A stretch of 6,762 nucleotides of DNA from an archaeon. Lineage in GTDB: Archaea; Nanobdellota; Nanobdellia; Woesearchaeales; GW2011-AR9. The notes under the pieces were generated by a model, which saw nothing but the letters and a program-made list of their open reading frames with translations, ran no database searches and was not told where the DNA came from. This document shows, one piece after another, positions 1 to 4,658 of this stretch; the first letter of the stretch is position 1; each line of letters opens with the position of its first letter. Location: positions 1-6,762 of the forward strand of contig JAGVMW010000162.1 in NCBI GenBank assembly GCA_020053615.1, read 5' to 3'. Both the position numbers and the translations under genes were made by a program.

Positions 1-2
1 AC

Positions 3-113
3 TTAATGACATTGGGAGGCAACCCTCTTGTCAGCTGGATGTTAAAATCTAAGAAGCTCGACCTGATGACGGTAACGCTTCACTTTACTGAAGTATTACA
101 CAAATCACCATAA
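3..113 (+). CDS. Possible 3' end of a gene truncated by the window edge
   Basis: One frame stays open from the left edge for 36 codons and ends in TAA at 111-113, immediately before the TATA box of the next gene. The peptide ends in FTEVLHKSP and contains LGGNPLVSWMLKS. No domain is recognisable. An open stretch of this length has an appreciable chance of arising at random at this base composition, so the call rests on its position at the edge and on its end lying directly against the next promoter. It could also be noncoding. No other convincing feature was found in the first 110 bases. Confidence 0.35.
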   Translation, partial: LMTLGGNPLVSWMLKSKKLDLMTVTLHFTEVLHKSP

Positions 114-123
114 TTTATATATA
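114..123 (+). promoter_or_regulatory. Archaeal TATA box for the 266-aa gene
   Basis: TTTATATATA is centred about 30 nt before the ATG at 149. Archaeal transcription starts about 26-27 nt after the TATA centre, so the mRNA would begin within a few bases of the ATG. No Shine-Dalgarno sequence precedes the ATG, which fits a leaderless message. Confidence 0.7.
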
Positions 124-148
124 CCCCCACCACATTTACAACAGAAAA

Positions 149-949
149 ATGGATAAGAAGTTATTAACTCATCTTAAGAAGGTTTATGGTTTCTTAGAAG
201 AAATCACTCTTGAGACTAGAGACTTTCCAGCTTGGACTATTAGGAAAAGACGACCTCACCAAAGTGCTGAAACTCATCCTAGTATTAAATTTGAAATCGC
301 AGTAAATCTTCATCCTTGGTCGGATATTATTGCAGTAAGAGAAGCCGCTTGGGATATAGAAATAGGGTTACGACAAAAACTTCAAGATGGTCGTTTTCAT
401 AGTGCAGACGATGTCCGTAAAGTTTACGAAGTTTCAGAAGGCGGGTTAGCCCTTCCAGAATATGATTTATTAGAAAAAAAGCAAAGAGATTTACTGAAAG
501 TGAGTAAGACTGAGTACGATAGCCTTCGGGAAATTCATTCTGGGGTTGCTACAGCTTTCTTAAAGAAAATATTGAATGCAGGAAAACTTGACGATGCTTA
601 CATCGTGGAAGGAGACATGGGTGGTCCGGAAGAAAAAAGTTTTTTTGACCCAAAAGGATTCTATCTCCGGCCGCCAATCTTTTTAAACTTTTTGTCTGGC
701 AAAAACGAGGGTGGAGGTCCAGAAGATTTTGGGTTAAGGTACTCCATAGAGTTAAAAGAAAACGAACCCGCATTTCATGAATTTAACTTAAAGTATAACT
801 CTGAGAACCGAGTTCTAACTATAGAAGATTGGGGCTTATGGAAATTGGATGACCGATGTATAAAGTATTTAGATCCCCAGCCGTCGATAGAACAAAAGAT
901 TAGGGAAGATTCTCCGTTGGTAAAACTGTTAGAAGCGTATAGGAGGTAA
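149..949 (+). CDS. Hypothetical protein, 266 aa
   Basis: I do not recognise this family. The protein appears soluble: no signal peptide or membrane segment is visible, and charged and aromatic residues are spread throughout. Residues 1-20 and 100-150 look helical and lysine/glutamate rich. Residues 155-185 hold a glycine- and proline-rich stretch (VEGDMGGPEEKSFFDPKGF). The C-terminal third (195-245) alternates like beta strands and includes WGLWKLDD. The ATG at 149 is the natural start given the TATA box about 30 nt upstream. The gene stands alone, facing the tRNA-Ser gene convergently, and a T-rich run follows the stop. Codon use is unremarkable for the window. It is probably a real gene, since a frame of 267 codons is unlikely by chance, but no function can be assigned. 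Confidence 0.85.
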   Translation: MDKKLLTHLKKVYGFLEEITLETRDFPAWTIRKRRPHQSAETHPSIKFEIAVNLHPWSDIIAVREAAWDIEIGLRQKLQDGRFHSADDVRKVYEVSEGGLALPEYDLLEKKQRDLLKVSKTEYDSLREIHSGVATAFLKKILNAGKLDDAYIVEGDMGGPEEKSFFDPKGFYLRPPIFLNFLSGKNEGGGPEDFGLRYSIELKENEPAFHEFNLKYNSENRVLTIEDWGLWKLDDRCIKYLDPQPSIEQKIREDSPLVKLLEAYRR

Positions 950-954
950 TTTAA

Positions 955-981
955 TTTATTTTTTGTGTGGACCTTTCTTTT
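955..981 (+). terminator. T-rich transcription termination region
   Basis: Two pyrimidine runs (a six-T tract at 959-964 and CTTTCTTTTC near 972-981) follow the stop of the 266-aa gene with no obvious stem. Archaeal RNA polymerase commonly terminates at such T tracts. The convergent tRNA gene ends just beyond. Confidence 0.4.
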
Positions 982-1006
982 CAAATGTAAAAGCGCCGAC
1001 GCCCAG

Positions 1007-1050
1007 ACTTTCTCGTTAACATTCGAAGCATTGTCGCTCCGAGCGCCAAC
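1007..1050 (-). other. tRNA-Ser intron 2, inside the T-loop (44 nt)
   Basis: The insertion falls after T-loop base 59 or 60. The choice is ambiguous by one base because T occurs at both 1051 and 1007, so 1008-1051 is equally possible. A relaxed bulge-helix-bulge can be drawn: exon TTC (54-56) with intron GAA (1012-1010), 3-nt bulges A58-A59-T and A-G-T, and a distal helix GTTGGC (1050-1045) with GTTAAC (1020-1015) that includes two G-U pairs. The intron also contains TTCGAATGTT (1027-1018), nearly the same as the exon-intron junction TTCAAATGTT (1057-1048). Confidence 0.75.
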
Positions 1051-1081
1051 ATTTGAACTGGGAATCCCAGAGGGATCAGTT

Positions 1082-1105
1082 CTCTAATCAACTATTTAAA
1101 GTTGC
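1082..1105 (-). other. tRNA-Ser intron 1, canonical 37/38 position (24 nt)
   Basis: The intron begins GCAACT and ends TTAGAG in tRNA sense. An internal helix CAACT/AGTTG with loop TTAAAT is visible. Around it, exon bases 32-35 pair partly with TTAG (C-G, U-A, mismatch, G-U). The 3-nt bulges A36-A37-G and A-G-A38 can then be drawn, so this is a relaxed bulge-helix-bulge substrate for the archaeal tRNA splicing endonuclease. The boundary is fixed by the perfect TCAGT/ACTGA stem. Confidence 0.85.
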
Positions 1106-1171
1106 TTCAAGACTGACGCAATACCGGGTTATGCGACGTCGGCTTTAAAGACACATAAGTAAATCACTATT

Positions 1172-1179
1172 TTTATAAA
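1172..1179. promoter_or_regulatory. Palindromic TATA box shared by tRNA-Ser and the DedA gene
   Basis: TTTATAAA is its own reverse complement. Its centre is about 27 nt from the DedA ATG at 1203 and about 32 nt from the tRNA 5' end at 1143. Both distances suit archaeal initiation, leaderless for the protein gene and with a leader of a few bases for the tRNA. No other TATA-like element is visible between the two genes. Confidence 0.65.
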
Positions 1180-1202
1180 GGTTTAGGTTTTGTTAACTTG
1201 AA

Positions 1203-1835
1203 ATGTTCCTTACTGACATCTTATCCGTCTTCGGAGTTCTCGCTACTAAAATTATCTCTGTTCTAGGCTACGCCGGAATTTTCTTCTTAATGATGACCGA
1301 AAGCATGATTTTTCCCACTCCTTCAGAATTAGTCATGCCTTTTGCCGGATTTCTGGCTGCACAAGGTAGATTCAGCTTTGTATTAGTAATTCTATTCAGT
1401 TCTTTAGGCAGTATCGTCGGCTCGTTAATATCTTATTATATTGGATACTACGGCGGAAATAAATTAATCCTAAAATACGGAAAGTATCTTCTGCTGGATG
1501 AATATGACTTAAAGAAAACCGAAGATTGGTTTGCCAGAAGAGGAGAACGAACTGTTTTAATCAGCCGTTTTATTCCGGTAGTAAGACACTTAATTTCCAT
1601 CCCTGCCGGTATCGGGAAGATGGATATCAAGAAATTTTGTATTTACACTTTAATCGGAGCTACCATCTGGAATACTTTTTTGGCTTACATGGGATATTTG
1701 TTAGGAGAAAATTGGGCAGAAGTAAGACATTACTCTGAATATATTTCTATTCCTGCAGCGATATTGATTCTGATAGCTGGAGGATATACCATTTACAGAC
1801 ATATTCAACATAAGAGACAAAAAACAGCCCAGTGA
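1203..1835 (+). CDS. DedA / VTT-domain family membrane protein
   Basis: This 210-aa integral membrane protein belongs to the DedA (SNARE-associated, VTT) family. In bacteria members of this superfamily recycle polyprenyl-phosphate lipid carriers across the membrane; a similar role here for an archaeal lipid carrier is inference. Family features in order are a hydrophobic start (8-31), TESMIFPTPSE with acidic E33 and E42 in the first re-entrant region, a glycine-rich segment with YYIGYYGG (78-85), FARRGERTVLISRFIPVVRH (110-129) with the conserved F..R..P..R pattern (R122, P125, R128), PAGIGKM (134-140), and C-terminal membrane helices near 145-168 and 181-198. Length is typical. The ATG at 1203 has no Shine-Dalgarno sequence but has a TATA box about 27 nt upstream, indicating a leaderless mRNA. 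The stop lies only 8 nt from the end of the convergent 168-aa gene. Confidence 0.93.
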   Translation: MFLTDILSVFGVLATKIISVLGYAGIFFLMMTESMIFPTPSELVMPFAGFLAAQGRFSFVLVILFSSLGSIVGSLISYYIGYYGGNKLILKYGKYLLLDEYDLKKTEDWFARRGERTVLISRFIPVVRHLISIPAGIGKMDIKKFCIYTLIGATIWNTFLAYMGYLLGENWAEVRHYSEYISIPAAILILIAGGYTIYRHIQHKRQKTAQ

Positions 1836-1843
1836 TTAAATTA

Positions 1844-2350
1844 TTATTTCTTCCGTTTATGCATCCTAACTTTACTTAATCTACTTTTAACTTGTTCCCC
1901 AATCTTAGCCGTTCCAGCTCGTGCTCTGTCATGAATCTTCTTAGTTGCACCATAAGCAGTAAGAGTCATCTTTTTTGTTTTCGCTTTAGTGTCATAAGCA
2001 AACTTTCTAGTCTTATCTCGAGCATCTACCGCAAACTTCTTGGTTCTATCTCGAGCATGCACTGCAACCTTTCTAGTTCCGTCTCTCAACGACTCATGAT
2101 AAAAACGATAACTGACATACCTTTTTATTTTATCCGCATACTCTTTTCCAGCCCACCATATCCCCCAGATTAAAATTGGCCAAGTTAAGAGATAAGCTAC
2201 CAATAAAGTCCACCACAATATTGGACGATTCAGCTCGAATAACAATAACACTTTGATAATTCCTCCTGCAATCAAGCTTACTATTATCAACACAATTCCT
2301 ACATAAAATTTCCATGAAAAGTTCTTTACCAATGATTCTGGTGGTGTCAT
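1844..2350 (-). CDS. Two-TM protein with six basic 11-residue repeats
   Basis: I do not recognise a named family. Residues 1-12 are polar; two hydrophobic helices follow (about 14-38 and 44-67, the second rich in tryptophan), then a basic tail to residue 168. Residues 91-156 are six back-to-back 11-residue units with Thr in the second position (T92, T103, T114, T125, T136, T147) and K/R at the fourth; examples are RTKKFAVDARD and KTRKFAYDTKA. An 11-residue period with apolar residues at fixed places predicts a long amphipathic helix, as in alpha-synuclein (KTKEGV 11-mers) or group 3 LEA proteins; that is analogy, not homology. The tail could lie along the inner membrane face, since the acidic lipid surface would attract its K/R excess, or bind nucleic acid. 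The start is preceded by an in-frame TAA and by AGGAG at 2365-2361 with 10-nt spacing. The gene follows the two small genes of the inserted cassette. Confidence 0.88.
   Translation of the reverse strand: MTPPESLVKNFSWKFYVGIVLIIVSLIAGGIIKVLLLFELNRPILWWTLLVAYLLTWPILIWGIWWAGKEYADKIKRYVSYRFYHESLRDGTRKVAVHARDRTKKFAVDARDKTRKFAYDTKAKTKKMTLTAYGATKKIHDRARAGTAKIGEQVKSRLSKVRMHKRKK
1883..2080 (-). repeat. Six degenerate 33-bp tandem repeats encoding 11-mers
   Basis: The coding repeats of the preceding gene can be seen in DNA too: TCTCGAGCAT recurs on the plus strand at 2014-2023 and 2049-2058, near one unit apart. The copies have diverged at third positions more than at the Thr and Lys/Arg codons, which suggests old duplication and selection on the protein period. 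Confidence 0.7.
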
Positions 2351-2365
2351 TTCTTAATATCTCCT
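2347..2365. repeat. Direct repeat copy 1 (19 bp), before the 11-mer gene
   Basis: TCATTTCTTAATATCTCCT is identical to 2869-2887. On the minus strand the copy supplies the AGGAG ribosome binding site and the ATGA start context of the 168-aa gene. With a 6-nt gap and one mismatch, similarity extends to CCAGCAGGAG, which corresponds to codons for PAG in the NFACT-R C-terminus. Confidence 0.85.
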
Positions 2366-2385
2366 GCTGGTGTATGGGTATTCAT
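2347..2385 (-). CDS. 12-codon linking ORF with NFACT-R-like end
   Basis: The reading frame encodes MNTHTPAGDIKK. Its ATG overlaps the stop of the 87-aa gene as ATGA (2382-2385) and its TGA overlaps the start of the 168-aa gene as ATGA (2347-2350). Its last seven residues match the NFACT-R C-terminus PAG(EG)DIKK because its DNA is the repeat copy. It may act only in translational coupling between the neighbours, or it may be a chance by-product of the duplication. No independent ribosome binding site was seen. Confidence 0.3.
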   Translation of the reverse strand: MNTHTPAGDIKK

Positions 2386-2645
2386 AACTTTGTGTTGGTG
2401 TTTCCAAAAATAACCTGCCCTTCATAATTATTCCATAATGCTTCCAAGTAAAAAGGCGTCTCTTCTTTGTACTCTTCTCTTAATAATCGATTCATGTTCT
2501 TTAACATCTGCCTTTTTGCATTATGGTGTGCTTCTAATGAGGTATTCCCTTTAATGACTGAAATAGGAATAAGATTGGAAGGCATTCTTGCTTCTATACG
2601 TGCTATAACCAACGCTTTTATCTCTGTTGTTATGTTTTGAATCAT
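2382..2645 (-). CDS. Small hypothetical protein, 87 aa (cassette gene 2)
   Basis: I do not recognise the family. The protein is soluble-looking: a mostly helical first part (residues 4-17, TEIKALVIARIEAR), a central basic helix (40-60, with HHNAKRQMLKNMNRLLREEY) and an aromatic, acidic end (64-78). Its ATG overlaps the stop of the preceding 61-aa gene as ATGA, so the two are translationally coupled. The small size, tight pairing, local promoter and flanking direct repeats would fit a toxin-antitoxin-like or other accessory pair, but no toxin or DNA-binding motif supports this. Confidence 0.7.
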   Translation of the reverse strand: MIQNITTEIKALVIARIEARMPSNLIPISVIKGNTSLEAHHNAKRQMLKNMNRLLREEYKEETPFYLEALWNNYEGQVIFGNTNTKL

Positions 2646-2827
2646 AGTATTTTAGTGATTGCCAATGCTTTTAAAATCTTTTTGCCAAGTTCAGTATTAT
2701 TCTTAATCTCAAAATAAGCCGTATTCCAAGTATAGGTTTTATCATCAACTATCACAATAATATCCTCTCTTAAATTATCTGGAACATTGGCATATATTTT
2801 TAAAAATTCAGCTTTTTTATCTTCCAT
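2642..2827 (-). CDS. Small hypothetical protein, 61 aa (cassette gene 1)
   Basis: The protein begins MEDKKAEFLKIYANVPDNLR and continues with IIVIVDDKTYTWNTAYFEIKN, then NTELGKKILKAL near the end. The layout of helix, beta hairpin with YTWN, then C-terminal helix suggests a compact alpha/beta fold. I associate similar short proteins with uncultivated archaeal and bacterial genomes, but only from memory and with no known function. AGGAG at 2837-2833 sits 5 nt before the ATG, the clearest ribosome binding site in the window, and a TATA-like TTTTATATAC lies further upstream. The stop overlaps the start of the 87-aa gene. Confidence 0.75.
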   Translation of the reverse strand: MEDKKAEFLKIYANVPDNLREDIIVIVDDKTYTWNTAYFEIKNNTELGKKILKALAITKIL

Positions 2828-2832
2828 CTTAA

Positions 2833-2859
2833 CTCCTTAATCAGCAGCTGTATATAAAA
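2833..2859 (-). promoter_or_regulatory. TATA box and ribosome binding site of the two-gene cassette
   Basis: On the minus strand TTTTATATAC (2859-2850) is followed by AAGGAG ending at 2833 and the ATG at 2827. The TATA centre is only about 28 nt from the ATG, which would place the start of transcription after the Shine-Dalgarno sequence. Either the Shine-Dalgarno serves a longer read-through message from the NFACT-R gene, or initiation is further upstream than usual. Confidence 0.45.
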
Positions 2860-2868
2860 TTTGTTTAT

Positions 2869-2887
2869 TCATTTCTTAATATCTCCT
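2869..2887. repeat. Direct repeat copy 2 (19 bp), at the NFACT-R 3' end
   Basis: This copy is identical to 2347-2365 and lies 522 bp from it. On the minus strand it encodes the last residues GDIKK and the TGA of the NFACT-R protein. An exact 19-bp match at two gene junctions is far beyond chance in 6.8 kb. Because this copy sits in conserved coding sequence, it is likely the original one. Confidence 0.85.
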
Positions 2888-3648
2888 TCTCCTGCAGGAA
2901 GAAACTTAATTATCTCATCCAATTCTCCCCCGCCGAGCTTGTGCTTTACTTTTTTGGCTAAGTCGGATTTCTTTTCTTTGCCAGGGATTATAATAACAAC
3001 TTTATCCACTTTCTTCTTTGTCGCGCTGACCGGACCACCAATTAATTTTCCCTCAGCAATACCAATCGCACATTCTAATTTAGGGTGTAGGTAATTAGTC
3101 TTCCCATAAATCATAAAACTACCTTTGGAAATAAACTCTCCCGCTTTAGCTTCTTTAGTTACCTGTTCCGGCTTTACATAAAATACATCAGCTGTTCCAT
3201 GACCTAATTTCCAGGCCCGGGAATACATGCCTACAGCTTGTGCAGTTTCATTTAAAGTAATCTCTCCAGCTTTCTGTCCGTCTTTTATCACAAAGAACGG
3301 AGAACCAGCCATATCCGTGTGAAATACTAAATCAGTTGGATCCAGATGTTTCTTTATCACAATTTCATTGGACGTAGAATCTTTGCCGCCGATGCATAAA
3401 AATCCCTCGGAAGAGAAGAACCAATGGAATTTTTCGTACCATTCATGCTTTACTTCAACTTTAGCTCTTTTTTCTTTCTCCTCTTCTAAGAACTTTCCTT
3501 CTTTGGTTCTAAGTTCAGCCAGCTTCTTTTTGCTGTCATCTAACGCTTTCTTCGCTCCTTCTAACTTTTTTTTGGCTTTCTTAGCCAGCTCGAAATAAAT
3601 AGCAGCATTTTCATCTACAGACTTATTTAAGTTGATTTCTACTTGCAT
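2869..3648 (-). CDS. NFACT-R (DUF814) protein, short form lacking NFACT-N
   Basis: This 259-aa protein carries the second half of the Rqc2/RqcH/NEMF family, which binds 60S/50S subunits with peptidyl-tRNA in ribosome quality control. Residues 12-65 form a lysine/glutamate coiled coil beginning ENAAIYFELAKKAKKKLEGA, the usual start of the family's middle coiled coil. Residues 68-185 are the NFACT-R domain, with WYEKFHWFFSSEGFLCIGGKD (70-90), LVFHTDMAGSPFF (107-119), MYSRAWKLG (141-149) and GSFMIYGKTNYL (176-187). The tail (200-259) has the archaeal IGGPVSATKKK and DEIIKFLPAGEG pattern. Full-length homologues are roughly two to three times longer and begin with NFACT-N and HhH domains; here an in-frame TGA lies directly before the ATG and a pilin gene lies upstream, so those domains are absent locally. 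It may work with a separate NFACT-N protein. A possible TATA (TAATATAAAC, 3700-3691) gives a leader of about 20 nt. Confidence 0.93.
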   Translation of the reverse strand: MQVEINLNKSVDENAAIYFELAKKAKKKLEGAKKALDDSKKKLAELRTKEGKFLEEEKEKRAKVEVKHEWYEKFHWFFSSEGFLCIGGKDSTSNEIVIKKHLDPTDLVFHTDMAGSPFFVIKDGQKAGEITLNETAQAVGMYSRAWKLGHGTADVFYVKPEQVTKEAKAGEFISKGSFMIYGKTNYLHPKLECAIGIAEGKLIGGPVSATKKKVDKVVIIIPGKEKKSDLAKKVKHKLGGGELDEIIKFLPAGEGDIKK

Positions 3649-3710
3649 TCAGAGTATAAATTAAAAGGAGTATTAAAAGGTTTGGGAGGTGTTTATATTA
3701 ATTTTCTTCT

Positions 3711-4193
3711 TCAACAATTTCTTACCGTCTCCGCCACCAGCGCCTGTTCCGTACATATTTGCTCCGTATCGTATAGAACAATCTTAGGAGATATCTTTAA
3801 CTGTCTAATCTCTCCGGCGGCAGCAGAATCATAATTTGCTTTGCCTAAATACGTTCCCGCCTTGCCAACTTTAGCATCATTGAATTCATAAGACTCCGCT
3901 TTTTCTGTTCCGATGATATTAACAATCAGCCCCTCAACTTTAATATTTATCCCGTTCTCCAACGTAAATTTTAACTCTTTACTTCCGGCATCATAACATA
4001 ACTGGTCCTCTCCGCCGATGTTAGATAATACTAATCCGATGTTAATCGGGCACTGCGCCGATTCTTCCACCTGAGCGCTACCTAAGTTCATTACCACTAC
4101 ACCTACAGCTACTGCAAACGAAATCAGCAGCAACGTAGCCATAAGGGGAGTAATTCCCTTCTTCCGATTTCTTTTTTCTTCCAAAACATCCAT
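3711..4193 (-). CDS. Archaeal type IV pilin-like protein
   Basis: The 160-aa protein has a class III signal peptide: short charged leader MDVLEEKRNRKKG, then one hydrophobic helix ITPLMATLLLISFAVAVGVV (14-33). Archaeal prepilin peptidase would be expected to cut at or near G13, and the helix would pack into a pilus core. The TPLMATLLLI stretch matches the archaeal pilin/archaellin-like N-terminal pattern. Residues 45-160 form a small beta-rich exposed domain with four cysteines (C48, C66, C147, C160), enough for two disulfides, the last being the C-terminal residue. Its place between the DUF504-type genes and NFACT-R, with 25 nt upstream and no clear own promoter, suggests cotranscription from 5114. 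No secretion ATPase or assembly platform gene is in the window. It might be an anchored surface protein rather than a true filament subunit. Confidence 0.82.
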   Translation of the reverse strand: MDVLEEKRNRKKGITPLMATLLLISFAVAVGVVVMNLGSAQVEESAQCPINIGLVLSNIGGEDQLCYDAGSKELKFTLENGINIKVEGLIVNIIGTEKAESYEFNDAKVGKAGTYLGKANYDSAAAGEIRQLKISPKIVLYDTEQICTEQALVAETVRNC

Positions 4194-4218
4194 ATTTATG
4201 AACCAATCAAATTATAGT

Positions 4219-4656
4219 TTAAGCTTTCCAATGAGATTTTCCTTTGTGAAATATTTCCATCACGCGATGGAATGGAATAAATATTTCTTTACCTCCCTCA
4301 TCTAAAAACACCAGAAACTCTTTCTCAATGTTCTTCAATTTACCCGCTCCAAAAAGAATATGGGTTCCTTTAATCTTATCCATATACTTAATGTTGAATT
4401 CTTCTTTATGAGGATGTTGGTGGACTTGGTGAAGGATAGTTTCCACACTCTTTTCCCCTGCACCGAATAGTTTGCTATCTTTAAAGATAAATCCAGACAG
4501 CGTAAGCATAGCTAATCCTACTAGCAAGCTAACTAGGGGATTTTTCAATGGACCCAAATTGCCAATTCCATCCCACACTCCAGTCCAAAAGAAAACAACT
4601 CCCATTATCCCAAATATGTACCAAAAATAGTTCTTTAATTGGGCGGGTGATATCAT
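4219..4656 (-). CDS. Two-TM protein with C-terminal DUF504-like domain (copy 2)
   Basis: This 145-aa protein is a paralogue of the gene just upstream. Two membrane helices (about 10-32 and 40-58) are followed by a histidine-rich linker, HQVHQHPHKEEF (76-87), and a cytosolic domain (87-145) with FNIKYMDK, a central beta region, IPFHRVMEIFHKGK (127-140) and a closing HWK. The YxDK...IPxHRV..I...GK..W pattern matches archaeal DUF504, whose biochemical role is not established. The ATG at 4656 was chosen: it starts 2 nt after the upstream stop, whereas the TTG five codons earlier would overlap the upstream gene by 13 nt. The two genes share WxGVWxGI and AMLTxSGxIFK, so they arose by tandem duplication. 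The first-gene cysteines are missing here. Confidence 0.83.
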   Translation of the reverse strand: MISPAQLKNYFWYIFGIMGVVFFWTGVWDGIGNLGPLKNPLVSLLVGLAMLTLSGFIFKDSKLFGAGEKSVETILHQVHQHPHKEEFNIKYMDKIKGTHILFGAGKLKNIEKEFLVFLDEGGKEIFIPFHRVMEIFHKGKSHWKA

Positions 4657-4658
4657 AG

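Larger units (their letters stand above)
994..1143 (-). tRNA. tRNA-Ser(UGA) with two introns
   Basis: Read on the minus strand from 1143, GCCGACG pairs perfectly with CGTCGGC (1001-995), followed by discriminator G73 at 994; CCA is not encoded. T8, A14, G18G19, A21 and a three-pair D stem (GCA/TGC) are present. The anticodon stem TCAGT pairs with ACTGA after removal of a 24-nt intron following A37; the loop CTTGAA plus A38 gives anticodon UGA. The long variable arm TCCCTCTGGGATT (1075-1063) and G73 are the serine hallmarks. The T stem CCCAG (1062-1058) pairs with CTGGG (1006-1002) only if 44 nt are removed from the T-loop TTCAAAT. The mature length is 82 nt, normal for a class II tRNA. A minus-strand TATA box lies about 32 nt upstream, and a TTTT tract on the minus strand (989-992) follows the gene. 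Simple scans may miss it because of the second intron. Confidence 0.92.

Noticed and set aside
64..91. C/D box sRNA suggested by TGATGAC (64-70) and CTGA (88-91)
   Set aside because: The spacing is 17 nt rather than about 12, no good C'/D' boxes or terminal stem are present, and the stretch is open in a coding frame.
78..95. CTTCA/TGAAG hairpin resembling an anticodon arm
   Set aside because: The loop has six bases and no acceptor, D or T arms can be formed around it.
1018..1036. TTCGAAT at 1027-1021 as the true T-loop of the tRNA
   Set aside because: Its flanks do not form a five-pair stem and it is not next to the acceptor strand, whereas CCCAG/CTGGG is perfect with TTCAAAT.
1892..2173. 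Plus-strand open frame opposite the 11-mer repeat gene
   Set aside because: It mirrors the repeats on the other strand and reads as a serine-rich shadow.
2861..3094. Plus-strand open frame opposite the NFACT-R gene
   Set aside because: It is antisense to a well-conserved domain, has serine/phenylalanine/proline-rich shadow composition and no promoter or ribosome binding site.
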